The position numbers were made by a program, and so were the translations under genes. Source: Mesorhizobium sp. B2-1-1 (GTDB lineage: Bacteria > Pseudomonadota > Alphaproteobacteria > Rhizobiales > Rhizobiaceae). Taken from it: a DNA stretch of 64,000 nucleotides. The DNA is taken from the NCBI RefSeq assembly GCF_006442975.2, contig NZ_CP083954.1:5091501-5155500 (forward strand), read 5' to 3'. The notes under the pieces were generated by a model that saw only the letters and a list, made by a program, of their open reading frames with translations, searched no databases and was not told the DNA's origin. Within the stretch, counting starts at the first letter, position 1, and each line of letters starts with the position of its first letter. Of this stretch, positions 33,778-43,203 are shown piece after piece.

Positions 33778-36537
33778 TTACTCGAAGAAATAAGTAAAGC
33801 CCCCGTCGGAGGCTCCGACGGTCACCTTCGTCATCTTTTCACCGTCAAGCGACCGGTTGAGCACGCCGCGGCTTAATTCCGGCAGAAGCGTGTTGGTTAA
33901 GATGGCATCGATCATCCGCCCGCCGGATTCGATTTCCGTGCAGCGCGCCCTGACCAGATCGATGACGCCGTCGCCGATCACCAGTTCCGCGCCACTGGTT
34001 GCACGCAGCCGGCGAGCGATCCTGGCGAACTGATGACGGGTGATCGCCTCGATCATCGAATCCGACAGCGGGTAGTAAGGAATGGTTACCACCCGTCCAA
34101 GAAACGCCGCCGGAAAAACCTTCAGCAACGGCCGGCGCAAGGCCGTATCCAGATCTTCGAGGCCGGTCCGAACCGTGCCGTTCCTCGTCCGGTCCATGAT
34201 GACTTCGGAGCCGACGTTCGAGGTGAGCAGGATCAATGTGTTCTTGAAATCGATGCGCCGCCCTTCGCTGTCGTCCATCATGCCCTTGTCGAAAACCTGG
34301 AAGAAGATTTCGTGGACGTCCGGATGCGCCTTCTCGACCTCGTCCAGCAGGATCACCGAATAGGGTTTGCGCCGAACCGCCTCTGTCAGGATGCCACCCT
34401 TGCCGTAGCCGACATAGCCGGGGGGCGCTCCCTTTAAAGTCGAGACAGTATGCGCCTCCTGAAACTCCGACATGTTGATCGAGATCAGGTTCTGTTCGCC
34501 ACCATAAAGCGTCTCCGCCAAGGCCAGCGCGGTTTCGGTCTTGCCGACGCCGGAGGGGCCACAAAGCAGGAACACCCCCACCGGCTTTTCCGGCGCGCCG
34601 AGCCCGGCGCGGCTGGTCTGCACACGCTTGGCGATCATCTCCATGGCATGCTCTTGGCCAACCACGCGCTCGCACAGAGTGGCCGCGAGCCGGAGGGCTT
34701 TTTCGGTCTGGCTCGACAGCATGCGCCCCGTGGGGATGCCGGTCCAGTCCTGGACCACCGCGGCCACGGCATTTCGATCAACCGAGGGCAGGATCAGCGG
34801 CGCCTCGCCTTGCGCCTCGGCCAGTTCAGCCATGCGTTCGCGCAACCGGGTAAGATCGGCGACCGGATCAGGTGGAAGTCCATCGGCAACAGCCGTTTTC
34901 ACTTTGGGATCGGATGCCTTGTCCTTGGGCGTTTGGATCTCAGGCAACTCAGACTCAGAGGCGTTGGCATCCGCTGGCGTTTCCATCGCATCGAGCGGCA
35001 TACCGTCGCCGCGCAGCCGGGCACGCAATTCGAGTATCTCGGCAACTAAAACTCTTTCGCGGTCCCAACGTTGTTGCGCGGCAGCCAGCGCGACCCCTGT
35101 TTCGGCAAGTCCGGTGTCGACCCGTGCCTGCCGTTCGGTCACCTCGATCCCGATCGCCGCCTCACGATCGATGATGCCGTGCTCGACCTCCAGCGCCTGG
35201 CGCCGCCGTATGATATCCTCGAGCTCGGCCGGCGTGGCATGCTGCGAGATTGCGACCCGGGCGCAAGCGGTGTCGAGAAGGCTTACCGCCTTGTCGGGTA
35301 GTTGCCGCGCCGGGATATAGCGGTGTGACAGGCCCACTGCCGCCTCGATCGCCTCATCCAGTATCTGCACCCGGTGGTGCTGCTCGAGAACTCCGGCCAC
35401 CCCGCGCAACATGAGAACGGCCACAGCTTCGGAAGGCTCGTCGATCTTTACCACCTGAAACCGACGGGTCAGCGCCGGGTCTTTTTCTATGTGCTGCTTG
35501 TATTCAGCCCAGGTCGTTGCCGCGACGGTACGCAGTTCACCGCGTGCCAGCGCCGGCTTCAGGAGATTGGCCGCGTCGCCGGTTCCAGCAGGGCCGCCTG
35601 CGCCGATCAAGGTGTGAGCTTCATCGATAAAAAGGATAACCGGTGTTTCGGACGACTGCACCTCGTCGATTACAGCCTTAAGCCGTTTTTCGAACTCGCC
35701 CTTTACGCTTGCCCCGGCCTGCATCAAACCGACATCGAGCATGCGCACGCTGACGCCCTGTAGCATCGGCGGTACATCGCCCTGGGCAATACGCAAGGCG
35801 AAGCCCTCGACGACCGCGGTCTTGCCTACCCCGGCTTCGCCCGTCAGGATCGGGTTGTTCTGCCGCCGCCGCATCAGGACATCAACGATCTGCCTGATCT
35901 CGGGGTCGCGGCCGACGACGGGATCGATCTTGCCGTCGCGGGCGCGCTGGGTCAGGTCGGTGGCGTATTTCGCCAGCGCCGAATCCCCACCCGGAGCCCG
36001 CCGTGGCATCTCCGTTGCGGAGACCGTGGTCGAGGTGCCAGCTTCGAGTGAGCCCTCCATGACATCGGCGAACCGCGCGATCACCGCGTCGGCGTCGATC
36101 TCGTCGAATGCGCCGCTGATCTTCGACAGCAGGCCTTCTAGGACCGGGGTCTTCAGGCAAGCGAGCAGAATATGCGCGCTGCGGACTTCCTCGACGCTGA
36201 ACTCAAGCGTCGCCAAGTTCCAGGCCTCCTGGATGGCATGAAAGATGTGGTCGGAAAATTCCTCGATCGATGTGGCGCCGTATGGCAGCTTGTCCACGGC
36301 GCGGGTCATATCGGCCGTGAGCCGGCTGGCATCCACTCCCGCATCGGCGATGATCATTTGCACGTCCGAGCGATCGGAAAGCACCAGTTGCTCGATGAAG
36401 TGGACGAGTTCGACGTAAGGGTTGCCGCGCAGCTTGGCGGTGTCCGCGGCTGCCTTGAAGGCGCGCACGCCGACAGGATTGAGCTTGCCGACCAGTTCCT
36501 TACGCTTGAAGCTCTGTGACGACCGGCGCTGTTCCAT
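33778..36537 (-). CDS. clpV: T6SS AAA+ ATPase ClpV (TssH)
   Basis: 919 residues from the ATG at 36537 with an aggagc ribosome binding site. It dismantles contracted TssB-TssC sheaths. Domains are the Clp N-domain (about 1-150), the first AAA module with GEAGVGKT and LFIDEAHTLIGAG, a middle coiled region (about 400-530), and the second AAA module with GPSGVGKT and ILLDEVEKAHPDV. The segment MLSSQTEKALRL links the two. It is divergent from tssA across 321 bases. Confidence 0.93.
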   Translation of the reverse strand: MEQRRSSQSFKRKELVGKLNPVGVRAFKAAADTAKLRGNPYVELVHFIEQLVLSDRSDVQMIIADAGVDASRLTADMTRAVDKLPYGATSIEEFSDHIFHAIQEAWNLATLEFSVEEVRSAHILLACLKTPVLEGLLSKISGAFDEIDADAVIARFADVMEGSLEAGTSTTVSATEMPRRAPGGDSALAKYATDLTQRARDGKIDPVVGRDPEIRQIVDVLMRRRQNNPILTGEAGVGKTAVVEGFALRIAQGDVPPMLQGVSVRMLDVGLMQAGASVKGEFEKRLKAVIDEVQSSETPVILFIDEAHTLIGAGGPAGTGDAANLLKPALARGELRTVAATTWAEYKQHIEKDPALTRRFQVVKIDEPSEAVAVLMLRGVAGVLEQHHRVQILDEAIEAAVGLSHRYIPARQLPDKAVSLLDTACARVAISQHATPAELEDIIRRRQALEVEHGIIDREAAIGIEVTERQARVDTGLAETGVALAAAQQRWDRERVLVAEILELRARLRGDGMPLDAMETPADANASESELPEIQTPKDKASDPKVKTAVADGLPPDPVADLTRLRERMAELAEAQGEAPLILPSVDRNAVAAVVQDWTGIPTGRMLSSQTEKALRLAATLCERVVGQEHAMEMIAKRVQTSRAGLGAPEKPVGVFLLCGPSGVGKTETALALAETLYGGEQNLISINMSEFQEAHTVSTLKGAPPGYVGYGKGGILTEAVRRKPYSVILLDEVEKAHPDVHEIFFQVFDKGMMDDSEGRRIDFKNTLILLTSNVGSEVIMDRTRNGTVRTGLEDLDTALRRPLLKVFPAAFLGRVVTIPYYPLSDSMIEAITRHQFARIARRLRATSGAELVIGDGVIDLVRARCTEIESGGRMIDAILTNTLLPELSRGVLNRSLDGEKMTKVTVGASDGGFTYFFE

Positions 36538-36858
36538 CGAACCTGCTCCTGCAATCTGCCAGTCGACAACCTGCCACATAAGCCGTCGCTTGACAAAGCG
36601 CCTGATGGACGGCGTCGCCAAGGCCGTTCGCGGGGCCGTCAGCCTTTGGAAACCCGAACCACTGGCGGCAGAAGAATTCGCGCATCCGTGTGGTGTATTT
36701 TGCCGACTGGGTTCGGCAGTCTCGCCAAGCCATCCCATAGCGAACACGCGGTGGTCAGCTTTCGTTAGCTTTTAAGCAGCGGCTTTAATTGGCGTACGGC
36801 ACATCAGTGTGGTAACCTTGGGTCAGGTGCCGTTGAGGGCCGGTCGCTGGGGGTCTGT
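36538..36858. promoter_or_regulatory. Divergent control region between clpV and the tss operon
   Basis: A 321-base non-coding stretch from which clpV runs left and tssA runs right. It must contain both promoters. I see no canonical sigma-54 element (GG/GC at -24/-12) and no clear operator. An in-frame extension of clpV into this region exists but lacks family similarity. Confidence 0.5.
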
Positions 36859-38031
36859 GTGATTGATGTCGCACTTTGGCTTACTCCGCTCGACGGTGAA
36901 AATCCGTCAGGGGAGGATTTGCGCAACGACCCGGCCTTCCATGAGCTGGAGCGACTGACGGAACAGCAGAAGAAAGTCGAGTTCCAAGGCAGCAAAAACA
37001 CTGAAGTCGACGTTCCGATAGACTGGCCTACCGTGCTTACCAGGGCTGAAGAGCTGCGGTCTCACGGCCGGGACCTGCGCCTTCTCGTCATTGTTACGCG
37101 TGGACTGGCCAACGAGCATGGGTTGGCCGGCCTGGCTGCCGGCCTGACCCTCATCGCGCAAACCGTCGATCAGCATTGGACGACCATGCATCCGGCCCTG
37201 CGGTCCGGTGCCACGCCGCGCGAAGCAGCCTTGCGCCGCATCAATGCGCTTACCGACCTTCAGAACAGCCAGGACGGTCTACTCAAAGATTTGCGGAAAA
37301 TGACATTCTTTGCGCCGCGCGCCATTGGGCCGATCCTGGGCGCGGATCTGGAGAAGGGTTCGCTTGACGAGCGGGTCATGCTGCAGGAGGCTGCTTCGGG
37401 ACTGAATGCGGCCGAGAAGGCGAAGCTGGCAAGCGAGCACAGCCAACTGGTGAACCGGGTGCGCAGCGCATGCGCGGCGCTGATTGATCAGGCCGGGCCA
37501 GAAATGACGTTGCTCATAGCCGACGCCCGCGCCGCGATCGCCGCTCTCGAGAGCGTCGAAGCCGCCTTTAACTCCCGCCTCGAAGGCGCTGGCGCCACGC
37601 TTCCCGAGTTAAAGCGGTTTCTGCAGCGTCTGCTGACGACCCTCGAACGAAACGCGACCGGTGCCACTGCCGCGAACGGCCTCGCAAAGCCGGTCGCGAC
37701 GCCAGCAGAACCGGCAGCACGTGTTCGCAACGGCCATGGAGCCGATACGATGGCAAGCGTGGCAAGCTACGCAAAATCCGGCGACAGCGGCCTGCCCGAC
37801 CGGATCTCCTCGCGCGACGACGTCGTCAAATGCCTCGATCTCGTCGTCGCCTTCTATGACAGCACCGAACCGTCCAGCCCGATCCCGCACCTGGCAAGGC
37901 GCGTGCGCCGAATGGTGCATATGGATTTCGTTGAACTGATGGAAGATCTCGCCCCGTCGGGACTGAAGGAATTTCGGCTTCTTGCCGGCGTTCCCGATAT
38001 CAAGAAGACGGCACAGAAAGATGAAAGGTAA
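36859..38031 (+). CDS. tssA: T6SS baseplate/cap protein TssA
   Basis: 390 residues beginning with a GTG at 36859. The ImpA N-terminal domain is seen in LTPLDGENPSGEDLRNDPAFHELE and DWPTVLTRAEELRSHGRDLRLLV. The C-terminal part ends with LARRVRRMVHMDFVELMEDLAP, typical of short TssA proteins. TssA helps assemble sheath and inner tube at the baseplate. It is 5 bases upstream of tssB and first in the operon. Confidence 0.9.
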   Translation: MIDVALWLTPLDGENPSGEDLRNDPAFHELERLTEQQKKVEFQGSKNTEVDVPIDWPTVLTRAEELRSHGRDLRLLVIVTRGLANEHGLAGLAAGLTLIAQTVDQHWTTMHPALRSGATPREAALRRINALTDLQNSQDGLLKDLRKMTFFAPRAIGPILGADLEKGSLDERVMLQEAASGLNAAEKAKLASEHSQLVNRVRSACAALIDQAGPEMTLLIADARAAIAALESVEAAFNSRLEGAGATLPELKRFLQRLLTTLERNATGATAANGLAKPVATPAEPAARVRNGHGADTMASVASYAKSGDSGLPDRISSRDDVVKCLDLVVAFYDSTEPSSPIPHLARRVRRMVHMDFVELMEDLAPSGLKEFRLLAGVPDIKKTAQKDER

Positions 38032-38036
38032 GACAC

Positions 38037-38576
38037 ATGCCAGCCGAAAGCAAAGCCAAGGTCATCGAACGAAATCGCGCGCCACGGGTGCAGATCGCCT
38101 ATGACGTGGAAACCTACGGCAGCCCGACGACGATCGAACTGCCGTTTGTCATGGGCGTGATGGCCGACCTTTCCGGTGCTTCGCAAACTAAGGAAGCGTC
38201 AAAGTCGGTTCTGGACCGCTCCTTCGTCGAGACCGACGCGAACCGCTTCCCCAAGTTCATGGAGGCGCTCGGACCCCGCGTCAAAGCGCGGGTGAAGAAC
38301 ACGCTGCCGCAGGCCGAAGGCCAAGAGCGCGACGAGGAACTGGCACTCGATCTCACCTTCACCAAAATGGGCGATTTCGCCCCCGACAAGATCGCCGAGC
38401 AGGTTCCGCAACTGGCCGAGATCCTCAAGATGCGTCGTCAACTCGAGGAATTGCTGGGCTTCATGGATGGCCGCGTAGACGCCGAAAAACGTATCGCGCA
38501 GTTGCTGAACAACGAGCCACTTCTTGGCAAGATCGCCAGCCAGGCGCTGGCTGACGACGACAAGACGGGAGAATAA
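38037..38576 (+). CDS. tssB: T6SS sheath small subunit TssB
   Basis: 179 residues. Family marks are RVQIAYDVETYG, ELPFVMGVMADLSG and the C-terminal LLGFMDGRVDAEKRIAQLL, with the conserved region FVETDANRF. TssB and TssC form the contractile sheath. Gap to tssC is two bases. Confidence 0.95.
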   Translation: MPAESKAKVIERNRAPRVQIAYDVETYGSPTTIELPFVMGVMADLSGASQTKEASKSVLDRSFVETDANRFPKFMEALGPRVKARVKNTLPQAEGQERDEELALDLTFTKMGDFAPDKIAEQVPQLAEILKMRRQLEELLGFMDGRVDAEKRIAQLLNNEPLLGKIASQALADDDKTGE

Positions 38577-38578
38577 CC

Positions 38579-40084
38579 ATGGCCGAACAGCAAAAGACCG
38601 CCACCCTCGCCGCCGAGGCCGAAGCCATAGACCTTGGAGAATTCAGTGGACTCCTCGAGAAGGATTTCAAGGTCAAGAAGGACGACAGCGAGAAGCTGCA
38701 GCAACTCGTGCGCAATCTCGCGCTCGCAGCGCAGTCCCGTTCCGACACCACAACCATCTCGTCCAATGCCATCAAGTCGATCAAGTCGCTGATCGCCGGT
38801 ATAGACAAGATGCTGACGGCTCAGGTCAACGAGATCCTGCACGCACCGGAAGTGCGCGAAATGGAAGGCACATGGCGCGGCCTGTGGTACCTCGTCAACA
38901 ACACCGAGACCGACCAGAAGCTTAAAATCCGGGTGATGAACATTTCCAAGGAGCAGCTGGCCGACACGCTCGAAGACTACGAAGGCCAGATGTGGGATCA
39001 GAGTCCGATCTTCAAGAAAGTCTACACAGACGAATATTCGATGCTTGGCGGCGAGCCGATCGGCTGCGTGATCGGCGCCTACGAATTTTCCAACCACCCG
39101 CGCGACGTCGGTCTGCTACGCAACATCTCCGGCATCTGCGCTTCTGCGCACACGCCTTTTATCGCGGCCGCCTCGCCTCGACTGTTTCGTATGGATAGCT
39201 GGCAGGAATTGCCGAACCCTCAGGATCTGCAGCAGATCGTTTCCAACCCGGCCTATGCCTCCTGGCAGTCGCTGCGGGAAAGCGAGGATGCTCGCTACAT
39301 CGGGCTGACCATGCCCCGCGTCCTGGCCCGGCTGCCATATGGCACGGACACCGTTCCGGTGAAGGGCTTCACCTTCGAGGAAGAGGTGCAGGGCGATCAC
39401 AACAAGTATGTCTGGATGAACGCCGCCTTCCCGATGGGCGTCAACATCAACCGCAGCCACAAGTTGTTTGGCTGGGGTACCCAGATCCGCGGCGTCGAGA
39501 ACGGCGGAACGGTGCTTAATTTGCCGGTGCACAGCTTCCCGACCGATGATGGGTCGATAGCGATGAAATGCCCCACGGAAGTCGCCATTGATGACCGGCG
39601 TGAGGCGGAACTCGCCAAGCTTGGCCTGATGCCGATCCTGCACCGGAAGAACACGGATCTTGCGGCTTTCATCGGTGCCCATTCGTTACAGGACGACGAA
39701 ACGCGCGCCGGCCGACTGGTGGACCCCGATGCGCAGTCTAATGAGCGGCTGAGCGCCAACTTGCCCTACTTGTTCCCGGTTTCGCGCTTTGCGCACTATC
39801 TCAAAGCCATAGCGCGAGACAAGGTCGGGTCGTTTAAGGAACGCTCCGACATGCAGATCTGGTTGACCGAGTGGATCAACCGCTACGTGCTGGCCAACCC
39901 GGCCTTTGCCGACGACAAGGCGCGCGCCAAGCGCCCGCTCGCCGCCGCCGAGGTCCAAGTGGACAGCGTGGAGGGGCGGCCGGGCTACTACAACGCCCGC
40001 TTCTATCTGCGCCCGCATTACCAGCTGGAGGGCATCAATGCCTCGCTTCGACTGGTGTCGGAACTGCCGTCCGTTAAGACTTGA
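38579..40084 (+). CDS. tssC: T6SS sheath large subunit TssC
   Basis: 501 residues with the TssC/VipB pattern: APEVREMEGTWRGLWYLVNN, VYTDEYSMLGGEPIG and AHTPFIAAASPRLFRM. The C-terminal docking part ends with LEGINASLRLVSELP. It forms the sheath with TssB and is recycled by ClpV. A small hairpin with a T-run follows. Confidence 0.96.
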   Translation: MAEQQKTATLAAEAEAIDLGEFSGLLEKDFKVKKDDSEKLQQLVRNLALAAQSRSDTTTISSNAIKSIKSLIAGIDKMLTAQVNEILHAPEVREMEGTWRGLWYLVNNTETDQKLKIRVMNISKEQLADTLEDYEGQMWDQSPIFKKVYTDEYSMLGGEPIGCVIGAYEFSNHPRDVGLLRNISGICASAHTPFIAAASPRLFRMDSWQELPNPQDLQQIVSNPAYASWQSLRESEDARYIGLTMPRVLARLPYGTDTVPVKGFTFEEEVQGDHNKYVWMNAAFPMGVNINRSHKLFGWGTQIRGVENGGTVLNLPVHSFPTDDGSIAMKCPTEVAIDDRREAELAKLGLMPILHRKNTDLAAFIGAHSLQDDETRAGRLVDPDAQSNERLSANLPYLFPVSRFAHYLKAIARDKVGSFKERSDMQIWLTEWINRYVLANPAFADDKARAKRPLAAAEVQVDSVEGRPGYYNARFYLRPHYQLEGINASLRLVSELPSVKT

Positions 40085-40109
40085 TTGCAGCAACAACAAT
40101 CTTTTTTTT
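40083..40109 (+). terminator. Weak terminator-like hairpin before hcp
   Basis: GATTG at 40083-40087 pairs with CAATC at 40097-40101 and is followed directly by eight T residues (40102-40109). The stem is only five pairs. It overlaps the tssC stop and lies 20 bases before hcp, so it could attenuate or end tssC transcripts while hcp is supplied from another start. Confidence 0.35.
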
Positions 40110-40129
40110 GACAATGGTGGAGAGAGACA

Positions 40130-40585
40130 ATGCCAGTAAAGATTGATGGTTTTCTGAAGGTTCCCGATATCAAGGGCCCCAGCACCCGCGACGGCCACGA
40201 TGATGAGATCGAAATCCATGGCGTCGACTACAAGATGGTCGCACCCTATGACCCGAATTCGCTCTCACGTCGGGGGCGCGTGTCCATGGGCATGATCAAG
40301 TTCATCAAACACTACGACAAATCTTCGCCTTATCTCAAGAAAGCCTTGTTCGAGAACAAGGCCCTCGATGAAGTGGTGTTCTCGGCACGTCGGACGATCG
40401 ATGGCGAGACTAAGGATTATCTGGTCGTCACCCTCACCGACGCCTCGATCATGGAATACGACATGTCGCAGGCCGAGGATGAGGAAGACCTGATCCAGGA
40501 AGAGGTCAGCTTCGCCTACAAGAAGATCAAGTTCGTCTATGACGGCAATGATGAAGCCGAAATGGATGTCTATGTCGGCAAGTGA
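40130..40585 (+). CDS. hcp: T6SS inner tube protein Hcp (TssD)
   Basis: 151 residues. N-terminal MPVKIDGFLKVPDIKGPST, HGVDYKMV and the conserved RGRVSMGMIKFIKHYDKSSPYL fit the Hcp1 family, which stacks as hexameric rings inside the sheath. The C-terminus ends VYDGNDEAEMDVYVG. A ggagagaga ribosome binding site precedes it. The gene's end overlaps the start of tssE. Confidence 0.95.
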   Translation: MPVKIDGFLKVPDIKGPSTRDGHDDEIEIHGVDYKMVAPYDPNSLSRRGRVSMGMIKFIKHYDKSSPYLKKALFENKALDEVVFSARRTIDGETKDYLVVTLTDASIMEYDMSQAEDEEDLIQEEVSFAYKKIKFVYDGNDEAEMDVYVGK

Positions 40586-41327
40586 GGGTCGGCGACCCGA
40601 CGCTGGCAAGCAGCACAGTACCGGCAGCTTGCGGGCAAAAAGCGAGGCCGTCCAGCCGTCGCTTTGGGATCGCCTCGTCAATGACCTGCCTGGTCTGACC
40701 TCGGAGATAGACGGGCTGCGCCATGTCTTGCTCGACGAGCTTGGCGCCGACCGTGTCGACGCCCTCGTTGGCGCCAGCGCGCGGGCCATCGACGCTGATG
40801 CCGAACTCACAGCCGAGCAAAAACGGCGTCTGCATCGATTGGCCTTTCAGACCCAGCATCGGGTCGAGATCGAAAGTCGCGGCGTTGTGGTGTCAGCCCG
40901 CGTGCTCAGAGAAGCAGTGCGGCGTGACGTCGAGGCGCTCTTCAACACCGAGCGCTTCGAGGCCACGCCGCTCCTGTCCGATCTGGAAAATGAACAGGTA
41001 TCGGACAACCCACCGTCGCTCGCAGATTTCCCGGAGGTGCGCCGGAGCGTGGTCAATTACGGCGTCCCCTCCTTCTCGGGCAGGTCTTCGCGCGACTTTG
41101 ATCGCGATGTGCTGGCGCGTGAGATCCGTGCGGTGCTCGCCACCTTCGAGCCCCGCCTCAAGGAAAGCGCAACAAAGGTCACAGTGACGCTTGGCGACAA
41201 GACCGCCGGCCTCAAGATCGAGATTGACGGTGTGCTGATCATAACCCCGACACCGGAACGCATGCGCCTGCGCACTACGATCAATCTCGATAACGGCGCG
41301 GCGCGGACCGAAATCAGGGACGCCTGA
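40572..41327 (+). CDS. tssE: T6SS baseplate protein TssE
   Basis: 251 residues if started at 40572; in-frame ATGs at 40566 and earlier lie inside hcp. The C-terminal half contains the gp25-like domain with SVVNYGVPSFSG, DVLAREIRAVLATFEPRL and IDGVLIITPTPERMRLRTTI. The protein is longer than most TssE (about 160): the N-terminal 100 residues hold EAVQPSLWDRLVNDLP and an extra charged helix. It overlaps hcp and ends one base before tssF. Confidence 0.88.
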   Translation: MSASEGRRPDAGKQHSTGSLRAKSEAVQPSLWDRLVNDLPGLTSEIDGLRHVLLDELGADRVDALVGASARAIDADAELTAEQKRRLHRLAFQTQHRVEIESRGVVVSARVLREAVRRDVEALFNTERFEATPLLSDLENEQVSDNPPSLADFPEVRRSVVNYGVPSFSGRSSRDFDRDVLAREIRAVLATFEPRLKESATKVTVTLGDKTAGLKIEIDGVLIITPTPERMRLRTTINLDNGAARTEIRDA

Positions 41328-41328
41328 G

Positions 41329-43203
41329 ATGGATCGGGTCTTCGTCGAATATTACGAGGAGGAGTTGACCCACATCCGCGGCCTTGCGGCCGAATTTGCC
41401 GATATGCATCCAGCGGTCGCGCGCAACCTTTCCCTCGACACGGTCCCCTGTCCGGACCCCTATGTTGAGCGGCTGCTGGATGGCGTGGCTTTCCTCGCGG
41501 CGCGCACCCGGCTAAAGGTCGACGCCGAGCGTTCGCGATTTTCGCGCAGTGTGCTCGACGTTCTTTATCCCGATCTGGTCACCCCGGCGCCGGCAACGGC
41601 GATGGTGGTGCTCAAACCAGGCCAGCAGGTCCAGACCCTGCTCGACGGCCACGTCGTCAGGCGCAACACCCGGCTGGTTTCCAGCCTGCGGCCCGGCCTT
41701 TCGACGCGCTGCACTTTCTCGACCGCGCAAGAGACGACCCTGTGGCCGATAGCAATCACTTCGGTCAGCTATTTTCAGGACCGCAGCGCGTTGGCGGCGG
41801 CCGGGATGGCCACGGTCGGCGGTGTGCGCGGCGAGGCGGCGCTCCGCATCACGCTGGCCCCGACCGGAAAAGGCAAGCTCCACGAATTGACGCTCGACCG
41901 GCTCGATATTTATTTTGCCGGGCGAACCAAGGCGCCGCTGCTATTCGACGCGATCTTCGGCACTTGCTCAACCGTTGGCGCACGCGCTGAGGGCAAGAGC
42001 AACCCGTTGTCGCCCTTGCCAGCGCCCGAAATGGTTGGCATCAGCGACGACGAAGCCTTGATGCCGCGTACCCGCCCGACATTCGAAGGATATCGCCTCC
42101 TGCGAGAATACTTCATAATGCCCGAGCGCTTCCACTATGTGCGGGTTTCGGGGCTACAGCCTGTCGTGCGTCGATGCGACGGAGGGCTTGAGATCGTCTT
42201 CCAATTCAGGCGTCCGGTGCCAGAGTTGGCCGATCTGACATCGGCCGACTTCGAACTTTTCGCAACGCCGATCATCAATCTTTTCGAACGTGAGTGCAAC
42301 GTCGTCGAGATCGATGCGCGTAAGACACGCCAGGTTTTGCATGCAGACCGCACGAGGGCGCGCGACTTTGAAATCTATCGGATCATTCGTGTTGAGGACG
42401 CCGACACCGAAGGCAACGACGCCGAAATTCCGGAACTGTTCAGCCTGGGGCAGAACAGCGGCAGTGGGTGGGTCTACTCAACCGAGCGGCGCCCTCGGCG
42501 CGCGACCGAAGACGAACGGCGCGACGGTCTAACGCGCACGTCATACACCGGCGACGACGTTTTCCTGGCCGTATCGCGACCGCTCGCAAGCCCGGCGTAC
42601 CGACCTCTGAAGCGTCTCGACGTCGTAGCACTGTGCACCAATCGTGACCTGCCGATCCTCGATGACAATCCCACATTGACGCTTGAGGCCGGCGACCCGG
42701 TCGAAATCGTCAGGCTCCTTGGAGCCCTGCGTCCACCGCAGCCGGCGATCCCCGCAGCACTGCCCACAGGGGCCGAGGGTGAATCGCGCGCCGACGATCT
42801 CGCCTGGCGGCTGGTGGCACAGCTCATGCTCAACTTCCTCAGCCTTGCCAAGGAGGGCCGCGGCGTCGACCCGTTGCATGCGCTTCTCGATATCTATGCC
42901 GACCGAGGCGATCCCAGCCTGGCTCGCAATGTACATTCGATCGCCCGCATCGACTCGCGGCCCGTCGTGGAGCGGCTTCAGATCGAGGGGCCGATGTGCT
43001 TCGGACGCGGCACCGAGGTGACGTTGCATGTCGATGAATCCATCCTGGCTGGCCAAAGCACTTTGCTGCTTTCGGCTTTGCTGGCGCGGCTGTTCGCCCG
43101 ATATGCCGGAATAAACGGTTTCGTGCGGACCCGCACGCGGCTGCTGCAGAAGCAGGAGGATGTGCCATGGCCGATGACGCCCGGCAATCGCTCCCTGATC
43201 TAG
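41329..43203 (+). CDS. tssF: T6SS baseplate protein TssF
   Basis: 624 residues. The N-terminus VEYYEEELTHIRGLAAEFADMHP and the segment PYVERLLDGVAFLAARTRLK are characteristic, as is DVLYPDLVTPAPAT. TssF binds TssG and TssK to build the baseplate wedge. It overlaps tssG by 37 bases. Confidence 0.95.
   Translation: MDRVFVEYYEEELTHIRGLAAEFADMHPAVARNLSLDTVPCPDPYVERLLDGVAFLAARTRLKVDAERSRFSRSVLDVLYPDLVTPAPATAMVVLKPGQQVQTLLDGHVVRRNTRLVSSLRPGLSTRCTFSTAQETTLWPIAITSVSYFQDRSALAAAGMATVGGVRGEAALRITLAPTGKGKLHELTLDRLDIYFAGRTKAPLLFDAIFGTCSTVGARAEGKSNPLSPLPAPEMVGISDDEALMPRTRPTFEGYRLLREYFIMPERFHYVRVSGLQPVVRRCDGGLEIVFQFRRPVPELADLTSADFELFATPIINLFERECNVVEIDARKTRQVLHADRTRARDFEIYRIIRVEDADTEGNDAEIPELFSLGQNSGSGWVYSTERRPRRATEDERRDGLTRTSYTGDDVFLAVSRPLASPAYRPLKRLDVVALCTNRDLPILDDNPTLTLEAGDPVEIVRLLGALRPPQPAIPAALPTGAEGESRADDLAWRLVAQLMLNFLSLAKEGRGVDPLHALLDIYADRGDPSLARNVHSIARIDSRPVVERLQIEGPMCFGRGTEVTLHVDESILAGQSTLLLSALLARLFARYAGINGFVRTRTRLLQKQEDVPWPMTPGNRSLI

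Noticed and set aside
36538..36747. N-terminal extension of ClpV
   Set aside because: The frame stays open for 70 codons before 36537, but it lacks Clp N-domain similarity, while the ATG at 36537 has a good ribosome binding site and gives the usual start.
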